Of a DNA stretch of 64,000 bases, positions 34,978 to 44,139 are shown in pieces. Position numbers and translations under genes: made by a program. The notes below the pieces were generated by a model, which saw only the letters and a list, made by a program, of their open reading frames with translations, did not search any database and was not told the DNA's origin. The first letter of the stretch is position 1; each line of letters starts with the position of its first letter. Where the stretch lies: NCBI GenBank assembly GCA_002839675.1, contig PGYM01000004.1, positions 124,001 through 188,000 of the forward strand. Direction: 5' to 3'. The stretch comes from Methanomicrobiales archaeon HGW-Methanomicrobiales-1 (GTDB lineage: Archaea; Halobacteriota; Methanomicrobia; Methanomicrobiales; Methanospirillaceae).

Positions 34978-35841
34978 TTATTCCCACCGGTGCTGGTACC
35001 CGCGTTTTGCAAGCGGACGGCCATCAACGGTAACCGTTTGTTCTGTCACCACGGTCCCGATAACCGTGGAAGGCACTCCGGAAACAGGGAATTTGTCGGG
35101 AACCAGAGTGAAAATCAGCTCATAATCCCCGCCGCCATGGAGCGCGAGTTCGCGTGCCTGTTCCGGGGGGATCCCGGCGGCGAGAGGCAGTTTTGCGGAA
35201 TCGATTGCAAAACCGCACCCGTTCACGCTCATCAGGTCATACAACGAGAGTGCAATCCCATCGCTGTCGTCCATCATGGCACTGACACCGGCCCGACCGA
35301 GACACTGGCCCTCCTCCACCCGGGGCTGCGGCTCAAAGAGCGCCTTTTCAAACTGGAGATACCCGTCAAGCCTTGCCTGCGCCTGCCCGGGCGTGCCGGT
35401 AATGCAGACCAGATCGCCCGGTCGGGCTCCTTTCCGCCGCACGATGGATTCCCTGCCGACAATTCCCAGGCCGGTTGTTACAACGGTCAGCTCCCCGTGC
35501 CGATCGATATCGCCTCCGATGATAGTTGCCCCGTATTTTTTGCAGCAGTCCTGTGCTCCCTGCATCACTCCTGACAGGGACTTCCAGTCATCGAGTCCTA
35601 CGGCAATCAGCAGATATTTCGGCACGGCGCCCATGCCCGCAATATCAGAGAGGGTGACTGCTGCACTCATCCAGCCGGCCTGCCAATCGGTCATACCCTC
35701 GACAAAATCAGTAGTCCGGTGGAGCATATCGGTCGTCACTACCATGATCTCTTCGCCAAATGGCAGCTCGGCGCAGTCATCCAGCAGGTTCTCCCGCCCG
35801 ACAATCCCTGCTACCACATTCAGGAGCTCGCGGTCATCCAC
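34978..35841 (-). CDS. thiL: Thiamine-monophosphate kinase ThiL
   Basis: The 287-residue enzyme phosphorylates thiamine monophosphate to thiamine diphosphate. It has the ATP/Mg site pattern DDCAELPF, VVTTDMLHRTTDF, WMSAAVTLSDIAGMGAVPKYLLIAVGLD, GGDIDRHGELTV and MDDSDGIALSLYDLM, plus HGGGDYELIFT near the end. Its ATG overlaps the end of the DUF460 gene by eight bases. It is a housekeeping enzyme whose coupling to DUF460 and RIO2 is an operon feature rather than a known functional link. Confidence 0.94.
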   Translation of the reverse strand: MDDRELLNVVAGIVGRENLLDDCAELPFGEEIMVVTTDMLHRTTDFVEGMTDWQAGWMSAAVTLSDIAGMGAVPKYLLIAVGLDDWKSLSGVMQGAQDCCKKYGATIIGGDIDRHGELTVVTTGLGIVGRESIVRRKGARPGDLVCITGTPGQAQARLDGYLQFEKALFEPQPRVEEGQCLGRAGVSAMMDDSDGIALSLYDLMSVNGCGFAIDSAKLPLAAGIPPEQARELALHGGGDYELIFTLVPDKFPVSGVPSTVIGTVVTEQTVTVDGRPLAKRGYQHRWE

Positions 35842-37801
35842 TCTTTTTTACCTCCTTACCCCGTTCGCTCTTATACTCCTTGAAGATGTGCTCGATCATT
35901 TCGGTCTTCTTCTCCCGTTCATGCCGGACCTGCACACCCTGCCACTGGAGCAGTGCCTGATCCAGTGTCTCCTTTCCGCAGAGTCCCTGCTTTCCACGGA
36001 TCTGGACACCGGCCTCCTTATCAGTAAGAATCGGCAGACCGGCTTCGCGAAACGCAGGCAGGATCTGCGGATCGCTGCCGGCAAGAACTGCAGCCCCGAT
36101 AACCACTGCTTTCACCCGCATATCAGCGAGATCCTTGACAACGCTCCTCCCCCAGCCATCGATCCGGGTGATAAAAATAATGTCACCCTCATCGATTCCC
36201 ACATCGTCTGCGAGCCTCCGGAGAGCGTCTTTTGTCAGCGAGTCCATCACTTTTACCGGCAGCACCTCGCCATCCATGGAGAGTTCCGCGAACTGTTTAA
36301 TCCGTGCCAGGCGTTTGACGAGGTTCCGGTTATGGCGTTCCTCTTTTCGTAAATGTTTTTTCAAACTCTGGATAATTGCATCCTTTTTCACCACTTCCGT
36401 ATCTTTTGCCAGCTCGGCATCACGGTTCGTCTGGACCTTCCGGATGCGTACCTGGAGGCGGTGAATCTCGTACTCTTTCCCTTTGATCTCTTCCTGCAGT
36501 TCCGCAACAAACGTGCGAAGTCGCTTGACCATCCCGTCCAGCATCCGCACCCGTTCATCGTGCTTTTCATCAACCCGGACGGGGGGTGCTTCCCGTTGGG
36601 GGGCTGGGGTTGCACCGCCGTGCATCTCACCGAGCGCCTGCTCTAACGACTGCCCGCGGATCACCCGTGCACGGACTTCATCGAGATCGTGCCCCGTGGG
36701 TATCCGCTTCAACAGGTTCTGGAACTTATGCCGGTACTGGCGGTACGCATCGAGCGCTGCGGAGAGTGCATCCCGCTCATGATCATTTCCATACGGAAAG
36801 GGTGCAGCAAGCTCCAGCTTGGTCTCGACACTCACATCCTGCTTTGGAGTATAGGCTACCGCGCTGAACGCACGACGGATCTTCTCCACGGAAAAAGGCA
36901 TGTCCTGCACATCGGACGCGATGATAAGGGGTTTTCCGATTTTGTAGAGAGCTTCGATCACATCTCCCATGTTCATCTGACGGGAACTCTGGAGGTGCAG
37001 GAGATTGCCGTCAAGATCCAAAGCAGCAAAGGCTGTTGTCGTTCCCGGGTCAATCCCGACAATAAGGTACCGCGGTTTTCCTGAAAGCGGGCGGAACCGG
37101 ATCCGTTCGAGCCGCTTGCCATTGATACGCACCTGAACGTCAGCACCACGGTACGTGGAGACGGGTACCTGGTCCCGGGTAGTAAACACACGGAATACCA
37201 CCCGGCTGCACCCGCCAAATGCCCGGGTCTCCTTCTTCTCGTACCGCTGCCCGGCTGCGACCAGGGCCTGCTCGATCTCCCGCCCCTTGAACTGGACCGC
37301 CCCGTGGATCTTACGCACGTACCGGTTCTGGCTCCACCCGCCCTTACCAGGAGAGCGATGACGGCTCACGATGATCTCGCTCTCGTTCTCAAACGCGATC
37401 ACTTCGGCGCCGGCACCCAGGGTAGCGACCTGTGCGGAGGTCCGGGCTTCAGCAAAAGGATCGAAGCGGTTGAAACTGATATTGTACCGGGCGGCAACCT
37501 TCCCGAGCGTCTCCTTGCGCTCACCACCGGTTACCTGGACGAGCCGGGTCTGGGGGGGCAGGCCCTGTAAAAAGAAGTAGAGTTCGCGCTGGTCAGCCGC
37601 GATCTCCTGCAGGCTGTCCACGGCGAGGATATCGGGCTGGTCCTCCCGTAGCATCCGAAAGAGCCGGAACATCGAGACTTCGGATTCGCTGATGATCGTC
37701 TGGCCTTCCATCCGGATCAGGGCATAGACCGGCCTACAGGTACGGGACCTTACTGATCCCTTGATGATATCGAGGCCAAAGACACTCAGCCGGTCACGCA
37801 T
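35834..37801 (-). CDS. DUF460 protein with RNase H-like (RuvC/YqgF-type) fold
   Basis: The 655-residue protein belongs to the archaeal DUF460 family. An N-terminal domain (1-235) precedes an RNase H-like domain with GIDPGTTTAFAALD (D251), IIASDVQ (D297) and DHERDALSAALDAY (D344), the Asp set of RuvC/YqgF-type nucleases. Then come a coiled coil (about 420-505, rich in Arg/Lys/Glu) and a C-terminal domain with GRSVVKDLADMRVKAVVIGA. Nuclease activity is inferred. The gene overlaps ThiL by 8 bp and RIO2 by 16 bp. Confidence 0.9.
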   Translation of the reverse strand: MRDRLSVFGLDIIKGSVRSRTCRPVYALIRMEGQTIISESEVSMFRLFRMLREDQPDILAVDSLQEIAADQRELYFFLQGLPPQTRLVQVTGGERKETLGKVAARYNISFNRFDPFAEARTSAQVATLGAGAEVIAFENESEIIVSRHRSPGKGGWSQNRYVRKIHGAVQFKGREIEQALVAAGQRYEKKETRAFGGCSRVVFRVFTTRDQVPVSTYRGADVQVRINGKRLERIRFRPLSGKPRYLIVGIDPGTTTAFAALDLDGNLLHLQSSRQMNMGDVIEALYKIGKPLIIASDVQDMPFSVEKIRRAFSAVAYTPKQDVSVETKLELAAPFPYGNDHERDALSAALDAYRQYRHKFQNLLKRIPTGHDLDEVRARVIRGQSLEQALGEMHGGATPAPQREAPPVRVDEKHDERVRMLDGMVKRLRTFVAELQEEIKGKEYEIHRLQVRIRKVQTNRDAELAKDTEVVKKDAIIQSLKKHLRKEERHNRNLVKRLARIKQFAELSMDGEVLPVKVMDSLTKDALRRLADDVGIDEGDIIFITRIDGWGRSVVKDLADMRVKAVVIGAAVLAGSDPQILPAFREAGLPILTDKEAGVQIRGKQGLCGKETLDQALLQWQGVQVRHEREKKTEMIEHIFKEYKSERGKEVKKSG

Positions 37802-38640
37802 TGAATCGCATCCTCGCGGTTGTACGTGAGTTTGTATTTTCGTTTAAAATACGTGAGGATGTTATCAATATCCCGGTAAAGGATGACTTCTGCATTCGGA
37901 TGAGAAGTCTCGGTCCACTGGGGCCAGTCAATGAGCACGCACCTGCTGTCTTCCATGAGGATGTTATATTCGGAGAGATCGGCGTGGATGAACCCGGCCT
38001 GGTAGGCATTGCGGACATTGAGAAGGATCTCGTCGAGCACCGCAGCAGGAGCCTCCAGCTTGCAACGGTTGAGGTTTGCCCCCTGGATCAGCGCCATCAC
38101 CACCGTATGCCGGTTCTGTGCAATGGGAAGCGGCACGCTGACCTTCGGGTGAAGGGCCACAAGCGCCTTGTACTCCCGTTCGGCAGAGAGCTTTGATGCA
38201 ACGAGCCAGGGGCAGTGCCCATCGACCATATACTCCCGGTTGACCCGGGCAGAATTGAAGGAACGCCCCCCGATCCGGTGGAACTTGATGGCAACCGGCC
38301 CGAGACCGAGCGCCTCGTAGACAATCGACTCCTTGCCTTCACCCAGCTGTGTTCCCAGTGCCGATATGATCCCTTTGCGGGTGAGACTGGCGAGTGCCAG
38401 GGTGTCATACCCCCCAAAAACAAGGGCATACCCGTCGTAAGGGACCGGGTTGAACCGCACCATTCCCCACTCGATCAGGCGTGCTAACCGGTAATTCACT
38501 TCGGATTCTGCAAACCCGGTACTGGTGACTAATTGTTCGAGAGGGACCCAGGCATACCGGGACATCTGGCGCTCAAGCACTGAAAGAATCGTTTTTTCAT
38601 ATTTATGCAGGGTGCGGATGTGTTCCGCAGAGACAGCCAT
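37786..38640 (-). CDS. rio2: RIO2-type atypical protein kinase
   Basis: From the ATG at 38640 the protein has 284 residues. It has the RIO2 N-terminal winged helix (HKYEKTILSVLERQMSRYAWVPLEQL), an ATP-binding loop LGEGKESIVYEA with Lys in VAIKFHR, the catalytic motif FIHADLSEYN and the metal motif LIDWPQW. RIO2 acts in 40S/30S subunit maturation. It heads the overlapping RIO2-DUF460-ThiL operon, so a link of DUF460 to ribosome assembly is possible (inference). Confidence 0.94.
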   Translation of the reverse strand: MAVSAEHIRTLHKYEKTILSVLERQMSRYAWVPLEQLVTSTGFAESEVNYRLARLIEWGMVRFNPVPYDGYALVFGGYDTLALASLTRKGIISALGTQLGEGKESIVYEALGLGPVAIKFHRIGGRSFNSARVNREYMVDGHCPWLVASKLSAEREYKALVALHPKVSVPLPIAQNRHTVVMALIQGANLNRCKLEAPAAVLDEILLNVRNAYQAGFIHADLSEYNILMEDSRCVLIDWPQWTETSHPNAEVILYRDIDNILTYFKRKYKLTYNREDAIQCVTG

Positions 38641-38752
38641 AATCGTTAGAGTGGTTATGTCCCGGACTATAAAACCACTCCTTACCGGCACAAGAACCGA
38701 AACAGCATAACCTTAAACATCTTTTATTCTCCAGAATAAAACAGGTCAGATA

Positions 38753-39625
38753 ATGCAGTGCAGCAAATGCCACCGGGATGAAATTATTTTCCAGTCCTAT
38801 TCGGGAATGCATCTCTGCGGCCCGCACCTGATCGCCGATATTGAAGCCAAAGCAAAAAAGATGATACGGGCTCAGGGCTGGCTCAGGCCCGGCGATCACA
38901 TTGCTGTGCTTCTCTCGGGCAACCAGAGCAGCAGTGCACTCCTGTTTTTTTTAAAACAACTCACATCAAAACGCCGCGACATACGGATCAGCGCAATTAT
39001 CATCGCAGACAGAACAAGTGACAACAGCGACATCTCGCGTGCGAAAGGGATCGCAAAGGCTCTGGATACGGAAGTGTTTGAGGGGTCGTTGCCGGAATCC
39101 AGGATCCTTTCGAGTGCAGACACGGAAAAAAATCTGAATATCACATCACTGCCATTATCCAAACCACCCCGTTCGATCCTGATCGACAGGATGGCACAGC
39201 AGCACGGGATCACCAGTATTGCATGGGGCCTTTGCCTTGATGATGCAGCCGGTGTAGTACTCGACAGCTTCATCCGGGGGGATATGGACATAGTAGTGAG
39301 GGGCAATTCCTGTAAGGACACCATCCTTCGGATCTGTCCGTTTATTTCAGTTTCTACCGAGGAAGTATCCCTGTATGCGGCCCTTTGCGGATTTCCCGAT
39401 GAACAGACATCCCATCCGGAACCGGGAGATGCGCTGCACAAGGATACGGTCGCGATGCTGGAAGGGTATACGGGCAATCACCCTGCCACAAAATACGCAC
39501 TCCTGAACCTGGGAGAAAACCTGGCGGGGTCCTCTTCGGGGATTGCAGGACTTATCCAGGCATGTGAATGGTTCGGGGAATACAAACACAGTGCGCCAAT
39601 GACGGCACATGAGAGATTGAGGTGA
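38753..39625 (+). CDS. TtuA/NcsA-like PP-loop protein with altered ATP motif
   Basis: The 290-residue protein has the overall plan of the tRNA thiouridine-forming TtuA/NcsA (TIGR00269) family. Its N-terminal zinc site is C3, C6, C22, H25; the PP-loop position is at 55-60; AWGLCLDDAAG replaces the usual GHNLDDEAQ; and RICPFISVSTEEVSLYAALCGF matches the end motif. The PP-loop reads SGNQSS instead of SGGxDS, losing the second Gly and the Asp, so ATP-dependent adenylation is doubtful. Extra cysteines (near GNSCKDTILRIC) may hold a cluster. It is followed after 3 bp by a K+ channel. Confidence 0.82.
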   Translation: MQCSKCHRDEIIFQSYSGMHLCGPHLIADIEAKAKKMIRAQGWLRPGDHIAVLLSGNQSSSALLFFLKQLTSKRRDIRISAIIIADRTSDNSDISRAKGIAKALDTEVFEGSLPESRILSSADTEKNLNITSLPLSKPPRSILIDRMAQQHGITSIAWGLCLDDAAGVVLDSFIRGDMDIVVRGNSCKDTILRICPFISVSTEEVSLYAALCGFPDEQTSHPEPGDALHKDTVAMLEGYTGNHPATKYALLNLGENLAGSSSGIAGLIQACEWFGEYKHSAPMTAHERLR

Positions 39626-39628
39626 AGG

Positions 39629-41338
39629 ATGGCGCACACTAAACGCGGGCAGGTATGGCGTGTAATCAGGAACTCACCGGGAATTCAGATCACGATCTAT
39701 TTCCTGGCATTTGCCATGCTCATCGCACTCTACACGTACATATTTTATACGGTATATCCGGTGTTTGAGAACAAGCCGATCTCATGGCCTGATGCACTTC
39801 TTTTTGTGGTCGAATCAATGACAACGGTGGGCTACGGCTGGCTGCTCCCGTTTACTAACGATTACACCACATTCCTTACGATCCAGATTATGTTGTCCGG
39901 GGTGATCATGATCTTTGTCGTCATCCCGCTTCTCCTCGCCCCGTTTCTCACGGTTCTTCTTGCACCCGCTCCTCCACGAAAAACCCCCCATATGCTGTCG
40001 GGGCATACCGTTGTGATGGGATATGATGAGCTCACGCGTTCTGTTATTGACAGCCTCACAATCTCAGAACATGATATCCTGATCATTGAACAGGACAGGA
40101 CAACCGCCCTTGAAATTGCCACATATTACCGGAAACGTGCCTATGTGATCTGGGGAGATTATAACGATCCCGGCACATGGGCTGCAGCACATATCGATAA
40201 GGCAAAGAACATTGTTATCTGCAAGGATGAGCGGCAGACAGCCAGCATCGTTCTTGGCATTCGTGAACAGGTTAAAGGAAAGATCATTTCCATTGTGGAC
40301 AAGCTCTCCTTTGAACGGTATCTCCGTTATGCGGGAGCAGATTACGTACTGTCCCCCAAACACGCAACCGGGAGGATCCTGGCACGACACGCTGTTCTCA
40401 ACCCGAGCGGGGATGCAGAGCCGGATATTCCCGGACTTGACAGGATTAACATCAACCTCGAGCACAAGGCAGAGCAGGAACTCAGGCTCATCAACATCCC
40501 GGTGGTTTTCGGGTGCAGGGCGGCATTCAAATCCCTTACAGGTCTTCAGCTCTTTGAACGATTCGGTATCATCGTCCCATTCCTCTGGAAAGCCGGAAAA
40601 TTCATTCCAGAACCCGGTCACGATATCATTGTCGACAACACGACATCCCTCTTCCTTTTTGGCAGGGCCGAATCCATTGTCACTGCGATCCGTGAAGAAT
40701 TCGATATCAACGGGTGTGCAGATGCATTCGCGGTGATCGCAGGATTCGGGGATGTTGGTTCTGGTGCGTACCAGGAACTCCAGGCTTCCGGCGTCTCCTG
40801 CATTGTAGTGGACTCGAAACAACAGGGAGTGGAGCAGGTTGTCGGCAATGCCGAAGATGAAGCGGTGTTGAAAGAAGCCCGTATAGAAGAGGCACGGTTC
40901 TGCGTTGTTGCATTGAACGATGACGATGTGAATATTTTTACTACCCTCATGGCCCGGAACCTCAACCCGGTCATACGGATCCTTGCCCGTGCCAATGAGC
41001 CTGCTACTGTTGAAAAACTCTACCGGGCGGGAGCAGATTATGTTGCTCTCCTGCCCATGATTGGGGGCCAGACAATCGCAAGGATCATTCTTGCTGAAAC
41101 AGCCACCATTCTCCTTGAACTGCCAAATAACGATCTGGTGATACTCAAACATGCCCATAAGAACTATTCAAAACCCCTGAAATGGTTCACCCGGAAAACC
41201 GGGGTCCGCATCATCGGTATCGAGAGTCCAAACCGGTCTATCATCGCCCCGTCTCCAGAGGAGATCATTTTAGAAGGCGATGCTCTTATCGCGGTGGGGG
41301 ATACCGAACAGTTGAAAAAATTCATTCACCTAGTATAA
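39629..41338 (+). CDS. Two-RCK potassium channel / TrkA-N protein
   Basis: The 569-residue protein has two membrane helices with a pore loop and selectivity filter TTVGYG (65-70), the arrangement of MthK-like K+ channels. Two RCK (TrkA-N) domains follow: the first from about 125 (GHTVVMGYDELT), the second from about 367 (FAVIAGFGDVGSGAYQEL). The first has no canonical GxGxxG, whereas the second does. A TrkA-C-like domain lies between them and another at the C-terminus (VLKNY-like NRSIIAPSPEEIILEGDALIAVG). It should be a ligand-gated channel. It forms an operon with the PP-loop protein. Confidence 0.92.
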   Translation: MAHTKRGQVWRVIRNSPGIQITIYFLAFAMLIALYTYIFYTVYPVFENKPISWPDALLFVVESMTTVGYGWLLPFTNDYTTFLTIQIMLSGVIMIFVVIPLLLAPFLTVLLAPAPPRKTPHMLSGHTVVMGYDELTRSVIDSLTISEHDILIIEQDRTTALEIATYYRKRAYVIWGDYNDPGTWAAAHIDKAKNIVICKDERQTASIVLGIREQVKGKIISIVDKLSFERYLRYAGADYVLSPKHATGRILARHAVLNPSGDAEPDIPGLDRININLEHKAEQELRLINIPVVFGCRAAFKSLTGLQLFERFGIIVPFLWKAGKFIPEPGHDIIVDNTTSLFLFGRAESIVTAIREEFDINGCADAFAVIAGFGDVGSGAYQELQASGVSCIVVDSKQQGVEQVVGNAEDEAVLKEARIEEARFCVVALNDDDVNIFTTLMARNLNPVIRILARANEPATVEKLYRAGADYVALLPMIGGQTIARIILAETATILLELPNNDLVILKHAHKNYSKPLKWFTRKTGVRIIGIESPNRSIIAPSPEEIILEGDALIAVGDTEQLKKFIHLV

Positions 41339-41347
41339 CAAAGAGAG

Positions 41348-42100
41348 ATGTGCATGGCAGCAGAGCTTGGGTGCAGGTTGGGACAGATTGAGCAGATGAT
41401 CCGGTATGCTTACTGGAACAGTGGATGCACGGGTATCGTTATTGGGGTCAGCGGGGGTGTTGATTCTGCGGTGGCAGCAGCGTTCTGCTGCCGGGCGATA
41501 GGCCCTGAAAAAGTTCTCGGGCTTTCGCTTCCCTCAGCAATAAGCAATCCTGAAGATTGTAAGGATGCTGCGACACTCTGTACCCGGCTTGGCATGGAGC
41601 ACCGGATAGTCAGTATCGAACCGATGCTTGAAGGCTTCAAGGCCATGACAGGATATACCGGGTCCCGGTACCTGACCGGGAACCTTATGGCGCGGATCAG
41701 GATGGCAGTTGTCTATTATCAGGCCAACATCGACCACCGGCTCGTATGCGGCACATCCAACCGGAGCGAGTATATGCTCGGCTACTGCACGAAACACGGT
41801 GACAATGCAGCAGACATACAGCCGCTCCTTCATTTGTATAAAGATGGAGTCTATGAAGCCGCACGGGAACTCAACATTCCGGATTCTATCCTGAAAAAAG
41901 CCCCATCTGCAGGGTTATGGGAGGGCCAGAGTGACGAGAGCGAGATCGGGCTTTCCTATCCCGAGATCGATGCATCATTGAGGGCTCTTGAACTGCACGA
42001 GTGGAAAGCAGCAACCCCGACCGAAGAAAAAGTCCTTGCACTGGTGAAAAAAAGCGAGCACAAGCGGCTCCCGGCACCTAATCTTTTAGCAACTCTGTAA
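41348..42100 (+). CDS. nadE: NAD+ synthetase NadE
   Basis: The 250-residue ammonia-dependent enzyme converts deamido-NAD to NAD+. The ATP-pyrophosphatase motif SGGVDS (35-40), GTSNRSEYMLGYCTKHGD, and the ending SGLW-type SAGLWEGQSDESEIGLSY are all present. Met at 41354 is an alternative start with better spacing from AAAGAGAG. The last 23 bases overlap the 3' end of the convergent glucose-6-phosphate isomerase gene. Confidence 0.95.
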   Translation: MCMAAELGCRLGQIEQMIRYAYWNSGCTGIVIGVSGGVDSAVAAAFCCRAIGPEKVLGLSLPSAISNPEDCKDAATLCTRLGMEHRIVSIEPMLEGFKAMTGYTGSRYLTGNLMARIRMAVVYYQANIDHRLVCGTSNRSEYMLGYCTKHGDNAADIQPLLHLYKDGVYEAARELNIPDSILKKAPSAGLWEGQSDESEIGLSYPEIDASLRALELHEWKAATPTEEKVLALVKKSEHKRLPAPNLLATL

Positions 42101-42785
42101 AAATACCTGGATATTTTTCCGGGAAATTGAGAAACCTGAGCATCGACTCATTCCCGATTTGTGAGTAAAGGGGTCCCGCACAGAACCCGTGCATTGCAGA
42201 TCTCCATTGCGTACCGGGATACCTGACTTCAGGTATCTTTGGGTAATGGGGGTTTTTCTGCAGGCTGCCATTACTCATTGCATAATACGCTGCCCCGTGG
42301 AGCGTCTCGTATTCGCCGTACTCGCTCTCAAATGCAGTAGAGACGATATTTGCCATGGCAAGGGTCTTATCAGCAGAAGGATTGATGGAGATGTGCCCAT
42401 ACTCCGGGGGGATGATAACGATATCCCCGGCATGTGCAGAGATCATCACCACATCATCCAGTATCCGCGACTGGAGCAGGTATTTCGCCTCGCCTTCCAG
42501 TACTTCGTAAACTTCAGGATACCCGATCCCGGCCGGGTTTTTCGGGTGATAATGTCCCTTGGTCTTCACCAATTCGCCGCAGAGTGTGCAGGGGGGAATT
42601 ACCGTGAGATCATAGCGCAGCTTCTGGCTCTGCAACCACTGGCGATCCACATCTGACTTCGCCAGATCGCGGTACATAAAATAAAGAGGGGCGTGACCCT
42701 CGCACGAAGAGTCGGCAAGGACTGGCCGCATCTCCGCAATTGTCCGGACCGAAGGCAAAGGGAGAGCCCCATCCCATCCAAGCAT
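42078..42785 (-). CDS. pgiA: Archaeal cupin-type glucose-6-phosphate isomerase
   Basis: This 235-residue enzyme is the cupin-fold metal-dependent PGI of euryarchaea, converting glucose-6-P to fructose-6-P. The cupin metal ligands are in GHYHP (His78, His80), GYPEVYEVLEG (Glu) and PEYGHISIN (His). The ATG at 42785 overlaps the stop of the upstream surface-protein gene (TGATG). It converges with nadE and overlaps it by 23 bp. Confidence 0.94.
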   Translation of the reverse strand: MLGWDGALPLPSVRTIAEMRPVLADSSCEGHAPLYFMYRDLAKSDVDRQWLQSQKLRYDLTVIPPCTLCGELVKTKGHYHPKNPAGIGYPEVYEVLEGEAKYLLQSRILDDVVMISAHAGDIVIIPPEYGHISINPSADKTLAMANIVSTAFESEYGEYETLHGAAYYAMSNGSLQKNPHYPKIPEVRYPGTQWRSAMHGFCAGPLYSQIGNESMLRFLNFPEKYPGIFTELLKD

Positions 42786-44074
42786 CACTTCTTCTTTCTC
42801 ATTACAAGTAAATAATACCCGGCGCCAATGCCAATAATTACGATAACAAGGATTACCGGAAGCATCGAAACAAGACCACTTGATGCTGGTTTTGGCTCTA
42901 CTGAAACCGGCACCTTGAATGTGTCCGAGACCTGACTGTTGTCCAGTGCATCCCGGTACCGTATCTCTGCATCCAGCATATACGTCTTGATCTCTGCTTC
43001 TTCACCGGCATGTATCTGATACCGGGCTGTAACATTATCCCCGGGTTTTAAGTCCCCGATATATGCGGTATCATCAGAGCTGGTAAAAGGATCAACTGCG
43101 GAGATCCGTGCCTGTGAATGGTAGGCTGTTGTATCGCCGTTATTCCTGTACTCGACGGTAATCACATTATCCGAACCGGGAGTGACACGGGCAGGTGCTG
43201 AAATAACTGAAAAAGAAAGTTTCCCCCCTATGGGAATACCTACAGTATCTGTCGATGAGGTGACAATATCACCGTCGCGGTTTTCATAGGTGACGGCAAC
43301 ATCGACCGGGTAGGTCTGCTGTGCGGCATCGCCCGAAACAGATACCTTGTACCTGCACGTAACGGTTCCATTGCGCGGGAAGTCCCCAACAAAGACACTG
43401 CTGTCAGTCGGAATGATCGGGCTTTGGCCGCTCCGAAGTATCTTAACCGTAGCTTTCTTCCCGTCTTCATACCCGGTATTTTGAATTGTCAGGGTGAGAT
43501 ATCCACCGCTTCCGACATTCAGGTTTTCCGGAATTGCTTCGATCACATCGATTTTTACCTGGGGCTTGATCATGACCGTTAACGGAAATGTTTCGCTTAC
43601 AGTGCGGTAATGGTTTTGAAGGGTGCCAGCCTCATCATTGTCAGCCGATTCAAGATATGTATACTTGACTGTGAGAGGGAGCGAATATTCCCCTAGAGAA
43701 GCATTAGACAGGACTTTTGCCAGGATGGGGACCGTTGCAAATCCCTGCGTGGTTATATCGCCGATATTCTGGGGATCTGATTTGATGATGACCGGTGCAC
43801 TTCCCGGTGCGAGAGATACAGTGACCATCTTGGCAGTGGTCGGCAGATCGTCGCGATCGATCGTCCCTTTGGTAACATATTTTACTGTGTTCAATCCGCG
43901 GTTCTGGACAAGGACATTTATGGTCATATCCTGTCCCGCGGTATATTCATTGACGCCCGAGATTACTGCTGACATCTGGGGAGCGGACCCCTGGTAGGTA
44001 TCCACAGCCAGAACCGGCATGCTGCATCCGAAAAACAGGACCAGGATAATAATAATAAATTTGCGATATTCCAT
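42785..44074 (-). CDS. COG1361-type surface protein (S-layer-like)
   Basis: From the ATG at 44074, the 429-residue protein has a signal peptide (about 5-23), three or four CARDB/COG1361-like beta domains in tandem (each with an EYTAGQDMTINVLVQNRGLN, GSGGYLTLTIQNTGYEDG or GSDNVITVEYRNNGD-type strand pair), and a C-terminal membrane helix (about 402-424) with a MRKKK tail. It is a surface protein of the S-layer-associated kind. It is divergent from TrmB, and the stop overlaps PGI's start. Confidence 0.88.
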   Translation of the reverse strand: MEYRKFIIIILVLFFGCSMPVLAVDTYQGSAPQMSAVISGVNEYTAGQDMTINVLVQNRGLNTVKYVTKGTIDRDDLPTTAKMVTVSLAPGSAPVIIKSDPQNIGDITTQGFATVPILAKVLSNASLGEYSLPLTVKYTYLESADNDEAGTLQNHYRTVSETFPLTVMIKPQVKIDVIEAIPENLNVGSGGYLTLTIQNTGYEDGKKATVKILRSGQSPIIPTDSSVFVGDFPRNGTVTCRYKVSVSGDAAQQTYPVDVAVTYENRDGDIVTSSTDTVGIPIGGKLSFSVISAPARVTPGSDNVITVEYRNNGDTTAYHSQARISAVDPFTSSDDTAYIGDLKPGDNVTARYQIHAGEEAEIKTYMLDAEIRYRDALDNSQVSDTFKVPVSVEPKPASSGLVSMLPVILVIVIIGIGAGYYLLVMRKKK

Positions 44075-44085
44075 CAGTGACCCCG

Positions 44086-44107
44086 TGTTGTTATTATTAT
44101 AACAACA
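44086..44107. promoter_or_regulatory. Perfect 9-bp dyad, likely TrmB operator
   Basis: TGTTGTTAT (44086-44094) and ATAACAACA (44099-44107) form a perfect inverted repeat with a TATT spacer. It lies between the start codons of the divergent surface protein (44074) and TrmB (44140) and just beside ATTTAATAT (44107-44115), which reads as a TATA box on both strands. The dyad would cover the surface-protein start site. Confidence 0.65.
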
Positions 44108-44139
44108 TTTAATATTGCAGGATATAAAGTGATGTTCCA

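Noticed and set aside
40064-41158. Minus-strand open frame of 364 codons inside the K+ channel gene
   Set aside because: The plus frame has the TVGYG filter and two RCK domains; the antisense translation is Cys/His noise.
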